A stretch of 64,000 nt of DNA, from contig NZ_CP034437.1 in NCBI RefSeq assembly GCF_003952225.1, positions 3,858,501 through 3,922,500 of the forward strand, given 5' to 3'. Made by a program: the position numbers and the translations under genes. Origin of the DNA: Paenibacillus albus. Its GTDB lineage: Bacteria; Bacillota; Bacilli; Paenibacillales; Paenibacillaceae. This document shows positions 23,612 to 31,727 of the stretch, in pieces. The notes under the pieces were generated by a model, which had not been told where the DNA came from, did no database searches, and saw only the letters and a program-made list of their open reading frames with translations. The first letter of the stretch is position 1. Each line of letters opens with the position of its first letter.

Positions 23612-25087
23612 TTACTCATTATTGTAGTCGTCGCCTACGTCTCTATTGTTGCTGCGGACAGTAAATCTCTGCTTGGAAAGCGGGCGTGTCGTAAAAAAAC
23701 GGTTATAGAGCATTGTATAGTTTGAACGGATAATGCTGTCACTGAAGCTATTGATGCGAAAAGGGAATAAGGGCACGATATAAGGCGTGCCAAGCGATTT
23801 CAACCTCAGCAAATGGCCCAAGATTAAGATCAACCCAATCATGATCCCCAAGCCGCCCCAAATGGAAGCCAGTATGATCAAGGGGAAACGTAAAAAACGT
23901 ATCGTGTTCGAAATCTTAAAGATAGGGGTCGTGAAAGAAGCTAGTGCAGACAGTGAAACGATGATGAGCAGTATATTACTCGTTAAACCTGCTGCCACAG
24001 CAGCCTGCCCAAGTATGATACCTCCAACAATGCCGAGCGTTTGACTGACTTTAGTAGGCAGCCTAGAGCCAGCTTCGCGCAAGAGCTCAATGGTTATCTC
24101 AAGGAATAGAACCTCTAACAAGGGCGGAAAAGGAACGTTCGATCTGGATTCGATTATCGGTCCTAACAGATCCCTAGGGATGACGGTGTAATGAAAGGTG
24201 AGTATCGCAACATAGAAGGAAGTAGCGAATATAGAGAACGCGACACCGAAATAGCGGATAAGCCGGAAGAACGAGCCCATAATCCATGGCAAATAATAAT
24301 CTTCGGGAGAGATGATAAAGCTAAATAAGCTTGTCGGTCCCGTAATAATGGAAGACGATCCGTCGCAAATAATGGCCATTTCACCGTTTAACAACGAATA
24401 CATGATTCTGTCCAGCCGTTCACTCGATAGGAAAACAGGAAATGGAGAATTTGAGTTATCCGTAATGAGCTGCTCCAGAAGCGAGGTTTCAAACACGACG
24501 TCAAAATCAAGATCCAGCAGCCGCTGCCTTGCCGTATTTACATGCTGAGGATTTGTGAGACCCTCGATGGAGGCGATGACGACTCTCGTCTTGGACATGG
24601 AACCAATGGTCAGTTCCTCGAATTTCAGCTTCTCGGTAGAGAGCCCTTTACGCAGCAAGGTCAAATTGGTATCGAGATTCTCGACAAACCCGATCTTCGG
24701 ACCGACGACGCTGAATTCGTTCTGTGTATCGTTATAATCACGGCGACCAAGCTTGGGATTCGGGATTTCTATAAGCAGTCCTTCATGTAGCTGCGGATCC
24801 ATTTGGACGAAGATTGCACCGCGAGTCAAGCCAAGTAAGATGTCATCAAGTTGCGAAGACATCTTGATGCCTTCGATCGGAATCATGGATTCCAATTCAT
24901 GCAAAGCATGCACTTCGCAATTCGAAATTTGCATAAAAGAGAGAATGTCATGGTGAAATTGCTCTTGATTAATCAGCGTCTTATAGTAAGAGAAGTGAAT
25001 GCGTGCTTCTTTGATCGTTATCGTTATTTGCTGAAAATCATTCGATTTGGCACTCACTCCTATTTGCTCGAGCAAGTTTGTAAGCAT
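23612..25087 (-). CDS. GerA-family spore germinant receptor A subunit (second receptor)
   Basis: A 491-residue GerA protein: soluble N-terminal part (about 1-280, with LSSERLDRIMYSLLNGEMAIICDGSS) and a C-terminal group of transmembrane segments containing FPPLLEVLFLEITIELLREAG and TLGIVGGIILGQAAV. The ORF can be extended to GTG 25099, but AGGTGG stands eight bases before ATG 25087, so I use that start. A sigma-G-like promoter lies immediately upstream (25125-25154), which fits forespore expression. Compared with the operon at 9766 the gene order here is A-C-B without the small extra gene. Confidence 0.94.
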   Translation of the reverse strand: MLTNLLEQIGVSAKSNDFQQITITIKEARIHFSYYKTLINQEQFHHDILSFMQISNCEVHALHELESMIPIEGIKMSSQLDDILLGLTRGAIFVQMDPQLHEGLLIEIPNPKLGRRDYNDTQNEFSVVGPKIGFVENLDTNLTLLRKGLSTEKLKFEELTIGSMSKTRVVIASIEGLTNPQHVNTARQRLLDLDFDVVFETSLLEQLITDNSNSPFPVFLSSERLDRIMYSLLNGEMAIICDGSSSIITGPTSLFSFIISPEDYYLPWIMGSFFRLIRYFGVAFSIFATSFYVAILTFHYTVIPRDLLGPIIESRSNVPFPPLLEVLFLEITIELLREAGSRLPTKVSQTLGIVGGIILGQAAVAAGLTSNILLIIVSLSALASFTTPIFKISNTIRFLRFPLIILASIWGGLGIMIGLILILGHLLRLKSLGTPYIVPLFPFRINSFSDSIIRSNYTMLYNRFFTTRPLSKQRFTVRSNNRDVGDDYNNE

Positions 25088-25124
25088 ATTACGGACCACC
25101 TGTCTTCACGAAAAATACTCGTCT

Positions 25125-25154
25125 TATTATGCAAGTGTGCGGTTCAAGTTATAC
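25125..25154 (-). promoter_or_regulatory. Sigma-G/sigma-F-like promoter of the second ger operon
   Basis: On the minus strand GTATAA (25154-25149) and CATAATA (25131-25125) are separated by 17 bases and match the forespore consensus (GnATA and CATnnTA). The -10 box ends 37 bases before the gerA start codon. The match is by eye. Confidence 0.65.
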
Positions 25155-25170
25155 CCTTACATAGCCATGC

Positions 25171-25210
25171 AAAAAGCCTTAGCCCGGTACGATACCGGAC
25201 TAAGGCTTTT
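25171..25210 (-). terminator. Terminator of the Rrf2 regulator gene
   Basis: A long hairpin (25172-25189 with 25193-25210, about 17 bp, one mismatch, CGA loop) is followed on the minus strand by five T. It insulates the ger operon from the upstream regulator. Confidence 0.9.
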
Positions 25211-25235
25211 CTGTTGGATTTGCCGCAACACAGCT

Positions 25236-25745
25236 TTATCTGCCGCTGCCGCCACCTGCAAAAAACTCACTTGTTTCTCGGCGAGTTCGAGGAGTCATCA
25301 CCTTGTCGACCTCATCTCTCAGCCATAACAATGTCTTGCCGCGCAGCATATTTCGCATGCTCTGCTCGGCTTCGCGCATCGTCATATTAATGATGCAAGG
25401 AGTGGCTCTCGAGCATGCCGCAAGCTCTTCATCTTGCTGGCAAAGCAAGCTGTTATCTTTAATGTTCTTGCATTGGAAGACGGGAGCGGCACCTTCGACA
25501 GCTTGTACGACATCCCAAAACGATATATCTGCAGCAGGCTTGGCCAGCTTATAACCGCCTTTAACCCCAGGAACAGAGATAACGATTTCTGCTTTTGATA
25601 ATTTGCCGAAAATCTTCGATAAGTACGTTTCCGATATTCCTTGAAAAGTAGAGAGCTCTTTGATTCCTATCGTAGCCTCAGGTGGAATGTCGACCAAATA
25701 GACTAAGCAGTGCAGTGCATATTCAACGCCTATACTATACTGCAT
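25236..25745 (-). CDS. Rrf2-family transcriptional regulator
   Basis: A 169-residue protein with the Rrf2 winged helix: YSIGVEYALHCLVYL at the start, IKELSTFQGISETYLSKIFGKLSKAEIV as recognition helix, and VKGGYKLAKPAADISFWDVVQAVEG. Four cysteines (92, 102, 111, 117) lie in the region where IscR and NsrR hold their Fe-S cluster, although the spacing (9, 8, 5) differs from IscR's. It could sense redox, NO or peroxide by a cluster or by thiols. It is divergent from the AhpD-like gene at 26006, and the gap carries promoters for both, so that gene is its likely target. Confidence 0.9.
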   Translation of the reverse strand: MQYSIGVEYALHCLVYLVDIPPEATIGIKELSTFQGISETYLSKIFGKLSKAEIVISVPGVKGGYKLAKPAADISFWDVVQAVEGAAPVFQCKNIKDNSLLCQQDEELAACSRATPCIINMTMREAEQSMRNMLRGKTLLWLRDEVDKVMTPRTRRETSEFFAGGGSGR

Positions 25746-25786
25746 GCAAACACCTGCTTTCTTAAGCGTAAAAGTTGATACTTAAC

Positions 25787-25815
25787 ATCTTAGGTGCAAA
25801 TAAAACCCTTGTCAA
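25787..25815 (-). promoter_or_regulatory. Sigma-A-like promoter of the Rrf2 gene
   Basis: On the minus strand TTGACA (25815-25810) and TAAGAT (25792-25787) are 17 bases apart. The -10 box lies about 42 bases before the start codon, and AAGT-TGAT-ACTT (25772-25783), just downstream, is a possible autoregulatory operator. Confidence 0.7.
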
Positions 25816-25861
25816 ATAAGGGTTTGGGATAATTTAAGCGCAAATTGCCGAATGCGTTTCG

Positions 25862-25890
25862 TTGACAACCCACTCTCGAGGAGTTATATT
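25862..25890 (+). promoter_or_regulatory. Sigma-A promoter of the AhpD-like gene with downstream direct repeats
   Basis: TTGACA (25862-25867) and TATATT (25885-25890) have the ideal 17-base spacing. Downstream, the 9-mer TCGACGATA occurs twice (25905-25913 and 25921-25929), 16 bases apart, inside the untranslated leader. The repeats are candidates for regulator binding between transcription start and gene. Confidence 0.75.
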
Positions 25891-26005
25891 GTAGATGAAG
25901 TTGATCGACGATACATGTTGTCGACGATAAAGCTTCGAATGATGCATTGGCCCACAGGAAATACTTCAAAAATCGAAATAACAAACTTGAGGAGTGTGTC
26001 TACAA

Positions 26006-26467
26006 ATGGAAACAAGAATGGATTATATGAAAGTACGCCCTGAATCGTTGCAAGCATTATTGAAATTAGAAGGATATGTAAATAAAAGCACTATAGATAA
26101 AACAATATTGGAACTCGTGAAAACTCGTGCATCGCAAATCAACGGCTGTGCGTTCTGTCTGGACATGCATACGAAGGATGCACGTGCGATGGGTGAGACG
26201 GAGCAGCGCTTGTATCTGCTTAACGCTTGGCGCGAAGCGCCGTTCTATACAGATGCGGAGCGGGCAGCTCTGGCATTGACTGAAGCGGTGACGAAGATAT
26301 CGGAAGGCGGCGTATCCGCTGAATTGTACGAGCACGTTCGCAAACATTTCGACGAAGGTCAGTTTGTCGATCTGCTTATGGCGATCAATGCGATCAACGC
26401 ATGGAATCGTATGGCGATCTCGACAACGATGGTTCCGGGAGCATATCAACCAGCAGCTCATAAATAA
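26006..26467 (+). CDS. Carboxymuconolactone decarboxylase-family / AhpD-like peroxidase
   Basis: The 153-residue protein has the AhpD signature NGCAFCLDMHTKDAR, with redox cysteines 48 and 51 and His55, followed by an all-alpha CMD domain. AhpD-type proteins reduce peroxides or act as general alkyl-hydroperoxidases in stress defence. I start at ATG 26006; TTGAGGAG lies 11 bases upstream, and an in-frame GTG at 25994 is inside that ribosome-binding site. The divergent Rrf2 gene probably regulates it. A HAD phosphatase gene begins 20 bases downstream. Confidence 0.9.
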   Translation: METRMDYMKVRPESLQALLKLEGYVNKSTIDKTILELVKTRASQINGCAFCLDMHTKDARAMGETEQRLYLLNAWREAPFYTDAERAALALTEAVTKISEGGVSAELYEHVRKHFDEGQFVDLLMAINAINAWNRMAISTTMVPGAYQPAAHK

Positions 26468-26487
26468 CAGAGCTTCATGGAGGGCAT

Positions 26488-27174
26488 ATGAGCTACAAAG
26501 TACTCCTATTTGATCTTGACGATACGCTGCTGGATTTCGGTGCGAACGAAACGGACTCACTGACTCAATTATTTCAGCAATATGGTCATGTGTTCTCGGA
26601 TGAGCTATTTCAGTTATATAACTCCGTTAACAAACAATTATGGGCAGATTACGAGAATGGAATCATAACGCTCGACGTAGTGCTGAACGCAAGATTCTCA
26701 GAAACGATGTTGAGGATGGGAGCTGTCGTCGATGGTCCTGAATGGGAAAGTAGATATCGAGAGTTGTTAGGCGAGGGAGAGCAGGTTCATATCGAAGGTG
26801 CTAGTGAAGTCTGTCAGCGTTTATCAACGACCCATCGGCTTTTTATCATTACGAATGGCATAACCCGTACACAAATTAAGAGACTCAAGACGGCGGGGCT
26901 GTACGACTATTTCGAAGATATCTTCGATTCGCAAAGTATTGGTTATTCGAAGCCTTCTCCCAAGTTCTTCGATCATGTCAGCAGCCAGATCTCAAACTTC
27001 AATAAAGAAGAGGCGCTTATTATTGGAGATTCGTTAAATACGGATATCCGGGGCGGCTTGCTGGCAGGCATAGATACGTGCTGGATTAACCGATCGTTGA
27101 AACCGAACGCGTCAGATATTCAAAGCACCTATACGATCACGAGCTTAACGGAACTATACAAAATCTGCAGTTAG
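26488..27174 (+). CDS. HAD-superfamily phosphatase, YjjG/YfnB-type nucleotidase
   Basis: A 228-residue HAD hydrolase. Motif I is FDLDDTLLD (nucleophile Asp9, acid/base Asp11), the alpha-helical cap follows, motif II is FIITNGI, motif III contains the Lys of SKPSPKFF, and motif IV is IIGDSLNTDI. The cap and motif spacing are those of YjjG-like noncanonical pyrimidine nucleotidases, which clear damaged nucleotides such as 5-hydroxy- or halogenated uridylates. The ribosome-binding site GGAGG precedes ATG 26488. It lies downstream of the peroxidase, consistent with an oxidative-damage theme, but the pairing may be accidental. Confidence 0.88.
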   Translation: MSYKVLLFDLDDTLLDFGANETDSLTQLFQQYGHVFSDELFQLYNSVNKQLWADYENGIITLDVVLNARFSETMLRMGAVVDGPEWESRYRELLGEGEQVHIEGASEVCQRLSTTHRLFIITNGITRTQIKRLKTAGLYDYFEDIFDSQSIGYSKPSPKFFDHVSSQISNFNKEEALIIGDSLNTDIRGGLLAGIDTCWINRSLKPNASDIQSTYTITSLTELYKICS

Positions 27175-27194
27175 ATGAAAGGGAGGAAATAATC

Positions 27195-27956
27195 ATGAAA
27201 ATTACTGTATTTGGCGGCACGGGGCTTATTGGCAAGAAAGTTGTAATCAAACTTCAGGAGCTTGGTCATGAGGTCGTTGCAGCATCACCTTCATTAGGCG
27301 TCAACAGCATTACAGGGGAAGGCTTGGTTGAAGCGATTCGGGGAGCTCAGGTTGTTGTGGATGTGACAGGCTCGCCAACCTTTGAGGATCAGGAAGTAAT
27401 GGACTTCTTCACAGCTTCCACTCGTAATCTACTGGCAGCTGAAGCGGCCGAAGGCGTAAGTCATCACGTTGCACTCTCAGTTGTGGGTACCGATAAGCTT
27501 CTGCAAAGCGGTTATTTCCGAGCGAAAATGGCGCAAGAAGAGCTCATCCAAGCGTCAGGAATTCCTTATACAATCGTACGTGCGACGCAATTCTTCGAAT
27601 TCGCCGGCACGATTGGTTATGTAGCTACAGAAGGGGATACTGTCCGGCTTCCATCCGGGCTTGCGCAGCCTATGGTGTCGGATGATGTCGCAGCTGCCGT
27701 GGCCGATTTCGCATTGAGAGAACCCGCGAATGGCATCGTTGAAGCAGCCGGTCCAGATCAGTTTCCGCTTGACGATTTCGTTCGTCAATATCTCATGGCG
27801 ACCGGGGACAAGCGGCACGTTATTGCAGACCAGAATGCGCTTTACTTTGCCTCCGTCAAGATTGATGATCAATCACTTGTCCCAAGCAACGACAAGGCAT
27901 GGATCGGCACAACTCGTTATGCGGATTGGCTGAAGCAATTTGTGAAATCCGAATAA
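27195..27956 (+). CDS. NmrA/NAD(P)-binding atypical SDR
   Basis: A 253-residue Rossmann protein opening MKITVFGGTGLIGKKVV, with the GGTGLIG dinucleotide motif. Downstream it has DVTGSPTFED, HHVALSVVGTDK and YTIVRATQFFEF, typical of NmrA-like or UbiE-type atypical SDRs that lack the Tyr-x3-Lys pair and often act as redox sensors or quinone/nucleoside-sugar epimerase relatives. It follows the HAD gene with a GGGAGG ribosome-binding site. The function is open. Confidence 0.85.
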   Translation: MKITVFGGTGLIGKKVVIKLQELGHEVVAASPSLGVNSITGEGLVEAIRGAQVVVDVTGSPTFEDQEVMDFFTASTRNLLAAEAAEGVSHHVALSVVGTDKLLQSGYFRAKMAQEELIQASGIPYTIVRATQFFEFAGTIGYVATEGDTVRLPSGLAQPMVSDDVAAAVADFALREPANGIVEAAGPDQFPLDDFVRQYLMATGDKRHVIADQNALYFASVKIDDQSLVPSNDKAWIGTTRYADWLKQFVKSE

Positions 27957-28011
27957 GATAATCGCATCTATTAAGTGCGCTGATTTACGGCTGGGAGAAG
28001 GTGTTCACTCG

Positions 28012-28948
28012 TTGAATAAAACACTGCTGACTGGTTTGGCGATCACGCTTTCTAATTATGTTTACAGCCATCTTCGGTCGATATATGGCACCGCATGATT
28101 TAAACGAGCATGCACCGGTTGAATACCATGTCGATGAGAATGGAGAGAGCACGCTTATGGCTCCCCCGTTTCCGCCTCGTGCAAGCAATCCGCTTGGAAC
28201 GGATAAATACGGCGTCGATATGCTGGCAAAGCTGCTCGGCGGAGCGAAATATACGATTATCACAACGATATCGGTTGCCATAACGCGCGTTATAGCTGGC
28301 GGTGTGCTAGGAATGCTGCTCGGGTATGTTGGAAAAGAAAGCGACAGAAGAAGGTCCGAGCGAATCCCGTTCTGGAACATGCTCAACGGTATCCCAATCT
28401 TTATTATGGTTTGGATGATCATGATCGGAATTTCCATGAATTCTGCGGCCTCTCCGATCAAGCTGACAATCATCCTATCCATCGTACTCGTGCTTGTCGG
28501 AATTCCGACTGTCGCATCGACCGTGAAAGAGAAGACAACGGTGCTCCGAGACAAGCAATTCGTTCTCTCCGCCAAGTCAATCGGAGCAGGACGCTGGACG
28601 ATCCTTCGGCGACATCTAGTTCCACATTTGCAGGAGAGCTTCCTTATCTTGTTCGTCCAAGAGATCGTATTGATACTAAGCTTGTTCGGACAGCTGGCGG
28701 TCTTCAATATATTCGTTGGAGGTACGTTAATGTACATGAACCCGTGGCCTGAGCTTCCCGAATATGTGAGCCGCACGAACGAATGGAGCGGATTAGTCGG
28801 CCAAGCTCGGAGTAACTTGTTCAACTACCAATGGGTGCTGTTCATCCCGCTGCTTGTCTATTTGTTGTTCATCATCGGCCTCCAAATGATATCGCTTGGG
28901 TTAGAGAAAATGTACAAGCAGAAATTCTCCAAATTCTCGCATATTTGA
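28012..28948 (+). pseudogene. OppC/DppC-type ABC transporter permease with 1-base frameshift near the start
   Basis: A start (TTG 28012) with a good ribosome-binding site, GGGAGAAGGTG, opens MNKTLLTGLAITL, but the frame is broken at 28048-28051: one T too many in CTTTCTA. Removing one T joins this N-terminus to LIMFTAIFGRYMAP, and the rest (from 28058) is an intact permease with about five transmembrane segments and the EAA-loop AKSIGAGRWTILRRHLVPH. As read, translation from TTG ends after 28 codons; the frame from ATG 28058 lacks the first half of helix 1. No OppB partner, ATPase or binding-protein gene is beside it, so it is an orphan. It may be a decaying remnant, a sequencing error, or still translated from 28058. 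Confidence 0.75.
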
Positions 28949-29028
28949 TCTATTCGATGTAGCTTTGATTGTCACCCAGATTCCTAAACTCATACCATAT
29001 GGTATGACAAAGGAAGGTGATAATCATC

Positions 29029-29178
29029 ATGCGCGTAACGATTACGATGGCATGCACCGAATGCGGAAGCCGCAATTATATGACGACGAAGAACAAGAGA
29101 AACAATCCGCAGCGTTTGGAGCTGAAGAAATATTGCCCGGCTCATAAGAAGGTAACCCTTCACAGAGAGACAAGATAA
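29029..29178 (+). CDS. rpmG: 50S ribosomal protein L33
   Basis: A 49-residue protein encoded behind AAGGAAGGTGA. The sequence [17 protein letters not shown], then [17 protein letters not shown] and TLHRETR, is clearly L33. It has one CxxC pair (Cys9, Cys12) but the second zinc-knuckle pair is CPAH (Cys36, His39) rather than CxxC, so it is intermediate between the zinc-binding C+ and zinc-free C- forms. Bacilli often carry two or three L33 paralogues, the C- ones being induced by zinc limitation. The T-box leader of the MetRS gene begins just downstream, from its own promoter. Confidence 0.93.
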   Translation: MRVTITMACTECGSRNYMTTKNKRNNPQRLELKKYCPAHKKVTLHRETR

Positions 29179-29195
29179 TGAGTAGGGCATGTCCG

Positions 29196-29224
29196 TTGAC
29201 ATCGTGTTGCGGACTGCATATAAT
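29196..29224 (+). promoter_or_regulatory. Sigma-A promoter of the T-box/metS transcript
   Basis: TTGACA (29196-29201) and TATAAT (29219-29224) are perfect consensus boxes separated by 17 bases. The start of transcription should be near 29231, at the beginning of the T-box leader. Confidence 0.9.
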
Positions 29225-29230
29225 TGGAAA

Positions 29231-29525
29231 TAACTTGAATATGTACGGCTATGAAGAGAATGAGTAACGGGAAGTCGGCTTGCCCAGAGAGCTCCGGTTG
29301 GTGAGAAGGAGTGAAGCAGTTCCCCGTGAATATGGTCTCTGAGCTGCGCACCGAACCCTGAATGGGCATTAGGCTGCGCCGGGAACCTGCACCCGTTATC
29401 GTGCTAGAGTATAACCGCTTGCTGCGGCGTACTCGAAGAGGTATATGCCGTGAGGCATTTATGAAACTGGGTGGTACCACGTGAGTGATAACAGACTCTC
29501 GTCCCTTTTGGGATGGGGGTCTTTT
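29231..29525 (+). promoter_or_regulatory. Methionine T-box riboswitch
   Basis: A complete-looking T-box leader: stem I with AGTA (29263-29266) on its 5' side and GTGAA (29326-29330) on its 3' side; the codon next to it is ATG at 29332-29334, the methionine specifier. A GGTGAGAAGGAG distal loop lies near 29300, and the T-box core GGGTGGTACC is at 29469-29478. The UGGU antiterminator bulge pairs with the ACCA end of tRNA-Met. The terminator is the 12-bp stem 29494-29505/29510-29521 followed by TTTTGTTT. Uncharged tRNA-Met would switch on the downstream MetRS gene. Confidence 0.93.
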
Positions 29526-29569
29526 GTTTACCGGAAATTTGGACTAGAGGATATAGAGGAGGACAACGA

Positions 29570-31200
29570 ATGAGAAATATCTTTATTGGAGGGGCATGGC
29601 CTTATGCGAACGGCTCACTGCATCTAGGCAGATTAGCAAGCGTATTGCCCGGGATGTGCTAGCTCGTTATCACCGCGCTCGTGGAGATCATGTGCTATAC
29701 GTTTCGGGAAGCGATTGTCATGGAACACCCGTTGCTGTGCAAGCTGCGCAGAAGGGGGTGAGCCCGAAGGAAATTGCCGATAAGTATCATAAGGAGTTTT
29801 TGGATTGCTTCACGAAGCTGGATTTCTCATACGATCTCTACACGCGGACAGATGAGGAGCATCATCACAAGACGGTTCAGCACGTATTCAGTCAGCTTCT
29901 GGAGAATGAATATCTTGACCGCAGAACCGTGCTGCAAACGTATTGCGAGAACGATGAACGTTTCCTGCCGGATCGTTACGTCGAAGGAACATGCCCGGTC
30001 TGTGGAGAAAAAGCAAGAGGAGATCAGTGCGACTACTGCTCTACCTTGTTGGATCCCTCGGAGCTGCTCGACAGGACATGTAAGCTATGCGGCCATACGC
30101 CGGTAGACAGGGAAACCGAGCATTATTATTTGCTGCTTTCCAAGCAACAGGCAAAACTTCTTGCTTATCAGAAAGGAGCCGTAGGCTGGCGAGACAATGC
30201 GGTTCAGATGACAGAGAGGTATTTGGCGGAAGGACTTCAAGATCGGGCAGTGACTCGGGATTTGGACTGGGGAGTCGATGTTCCGGTTAGTGGATTCGAA
30301 GGCAAGAAGATCTACGTCTGGATTGAAGCAGTTAGCGGTTATTTATCGGCCAGTATCCGATGGGCTGAGACGAATCATACAGAATGGCGGCCATTCTGGG
30401 AGCGTAATGATGAGACCATTGCCTACTACGTACACGGCAAGGATAATATTCCCTTCCACACGTTAATTTGGCCCGCCATCCTCATGGGAGCCGGTGATCT
30501 GCATCTTCCAGATCGAATTTTTTCCAGCGAGTACATGACTTTGGAAGGGAAGAAGTTTTCCACGAGTCGGAACTGGGCGGTATGGGTTCCCGATATCCTT
30601 GAACGGTATTCCTCCGATTCAATTCGCTATTTCTTGATAGCCAATGGTCCTGAGAAACGAGACACTGACTTTTCGTGGAGAGAGTTCATTCATAGCCATA
30701 ATGGCGAGCTGCTCGGTGCTTTCGGAAATTTTGTGAATCGTACTTTAGCATTTGTTATAAAGTCCTTCGATTCCCGTATACCTGAGGGTCAACTTGACAC
30801 GGAGTGGTCCTCAACACTCGACAGTCTTTATCTTCATGCGGGAGAGCTGATCGAAGCAGGCCGCATTAAGGATGCGTTGGAGCTGATATTCAGTGTGATT
30901 CGGCGTGCAAACAAATATTTTGATCAGGAGAAGCCTTGGCTCACCAATCGCGATAATCTCGCGGCCTGTTCTCAAACCTTGTTCGTCAGCACGCAAATTA
31001 TCGCTAACCTAAGTTACTTGCTCAATCCGTTCCTTCCAGCGTCGTGCAGACAAATACGTGATATGCTGGCTGTAGGTGAACCAAAATGGGAGCTCACTTC
31101 GGTTTCAGCAGGATTGCACATTAATCATGTGAACCATTTGTTTGAGCGAATTCCGTCAGAGCGGATTAAAGAAGAGGAAGAACGATTGGGAGGCAAATAA
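29570..31200 (+). pseudogene. metS: Methionyl-tRNA synthetase with a 1-base frameshift after the HIGH-like motif
   Basis: From ATG 29570 (behind GAGGAGG) the frame reads [28 protein letters not shown] and then stops at 29660. In the +1 frame the protein continues as [21 protein letters not shown] and is open to 31200. One base is missing in CCCGGGATG (29648-29656); CCCGGGGATG would restore the frame and give about 544 residues. The parts are otherwise intact: HLG(R) of the HIGH motif, three CxxC pairs (CPVC, CDYC, CKLC) of the connective-peptide zinc domain, and KFSTS instead of KMSKS. There is no C-terminal tRNA-binding (EMAP-like) domain. It looks like the second, inhibitor-tolerant MetRS type of Gram-positives. 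The T-box and promoter upstream are intact, which argues for a sequencing error or very recent loss. Confidence 0.85.
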
Positions 31201-31280
31201 GGTTACTCATTGGGGCAGGAAAATGAAAGCCCATTGAGGAAATTAGCAAAGTAGCAATATGGAGGTGGGAGGTGGACCAA

Positions 31281-31700
31281 ATGAGCAGTAGTGGGCAAGG
31301 TCAGCAGCTGCATCAAGAAATCGTCATTAATTTACCGATTGAGCCGCACGAAGTTCCCAAACTAAGAGAATCCGTTGGCTGGGATGGCAGATATTCGGAT
31401 TATCCGCTTTTATTTGAGCGCTGCAACTTCTGGGCGGGACTCCGCGATGAGCATAATGAGCTTATTGCTTTCGGTTATATTTCGGGAATGGGCTTGCAGC
31501 ATGGCTATATGGAGGACATTATCATTCACCCGGAATATCAGAGGAAGGGGATTGGCGAAGCATTAGTGAAGAGCTTGCTGCAAGAAGCTGACCGCGCTGG
31601 CCTTGAGATTGTAACGTTGACCTATGACAAGAAACACCAGTTGTTCTATACAAGAAGCGGGTTCGTTCCTAGTGCCGGCGGAGTGTGGAGAAAAGGTTAA
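31281..31700 (+). CDS. GNAT-family N-acetyltransferase
   Basis: A roughly 139-residue acetyltransferase. The acetyl-CoA site is HPEYQRKGIGEALVKSLL (motif A, R/Q-x-x-G-x-G/A) and the C-terminal DKKHQLFYTRSGFVP is the usual GNAT ending. Both GTG 31272 and ATG 31281 are possible; ATG is preferred because of GGGAGGTGG five bases upstream. The substrate cannot be predicted. It lies between the MetRS and DinB genes, in the same direction, probably co-transcribed with the latter. Confidence 0.85.
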   Translation: MSSSGQGQQLHQEIVINLPIEPHEVPKLRESVGWDGRYSDYPLLFERCNFWAGLRDEHNELIAFGYISGMGLQHGYMEDIIIHPEYQRKGIGEALVKSLLQEADRAGLEIVTLTYDKKHQLFYTRSGFVPSAGGVWRKG

Positions 31701-31727
31701 TCTAACAATGCGATTGGAGGTTGTACC

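Noticed and set aside
25908..25916. ACGATACAT near the Rrf2 locus as a third copy of the 34069/45131 element
   Set aside because: Only a 9-base match, without the A8 tract or the spaced TCACTA, and overlapping the unrelated TCGACGATA repeat.
28965..29147. 60-codon frame over the L33 gene
   Set aside because: Out of frame with L33, which has a ribosome-binding site and a perfect family match.
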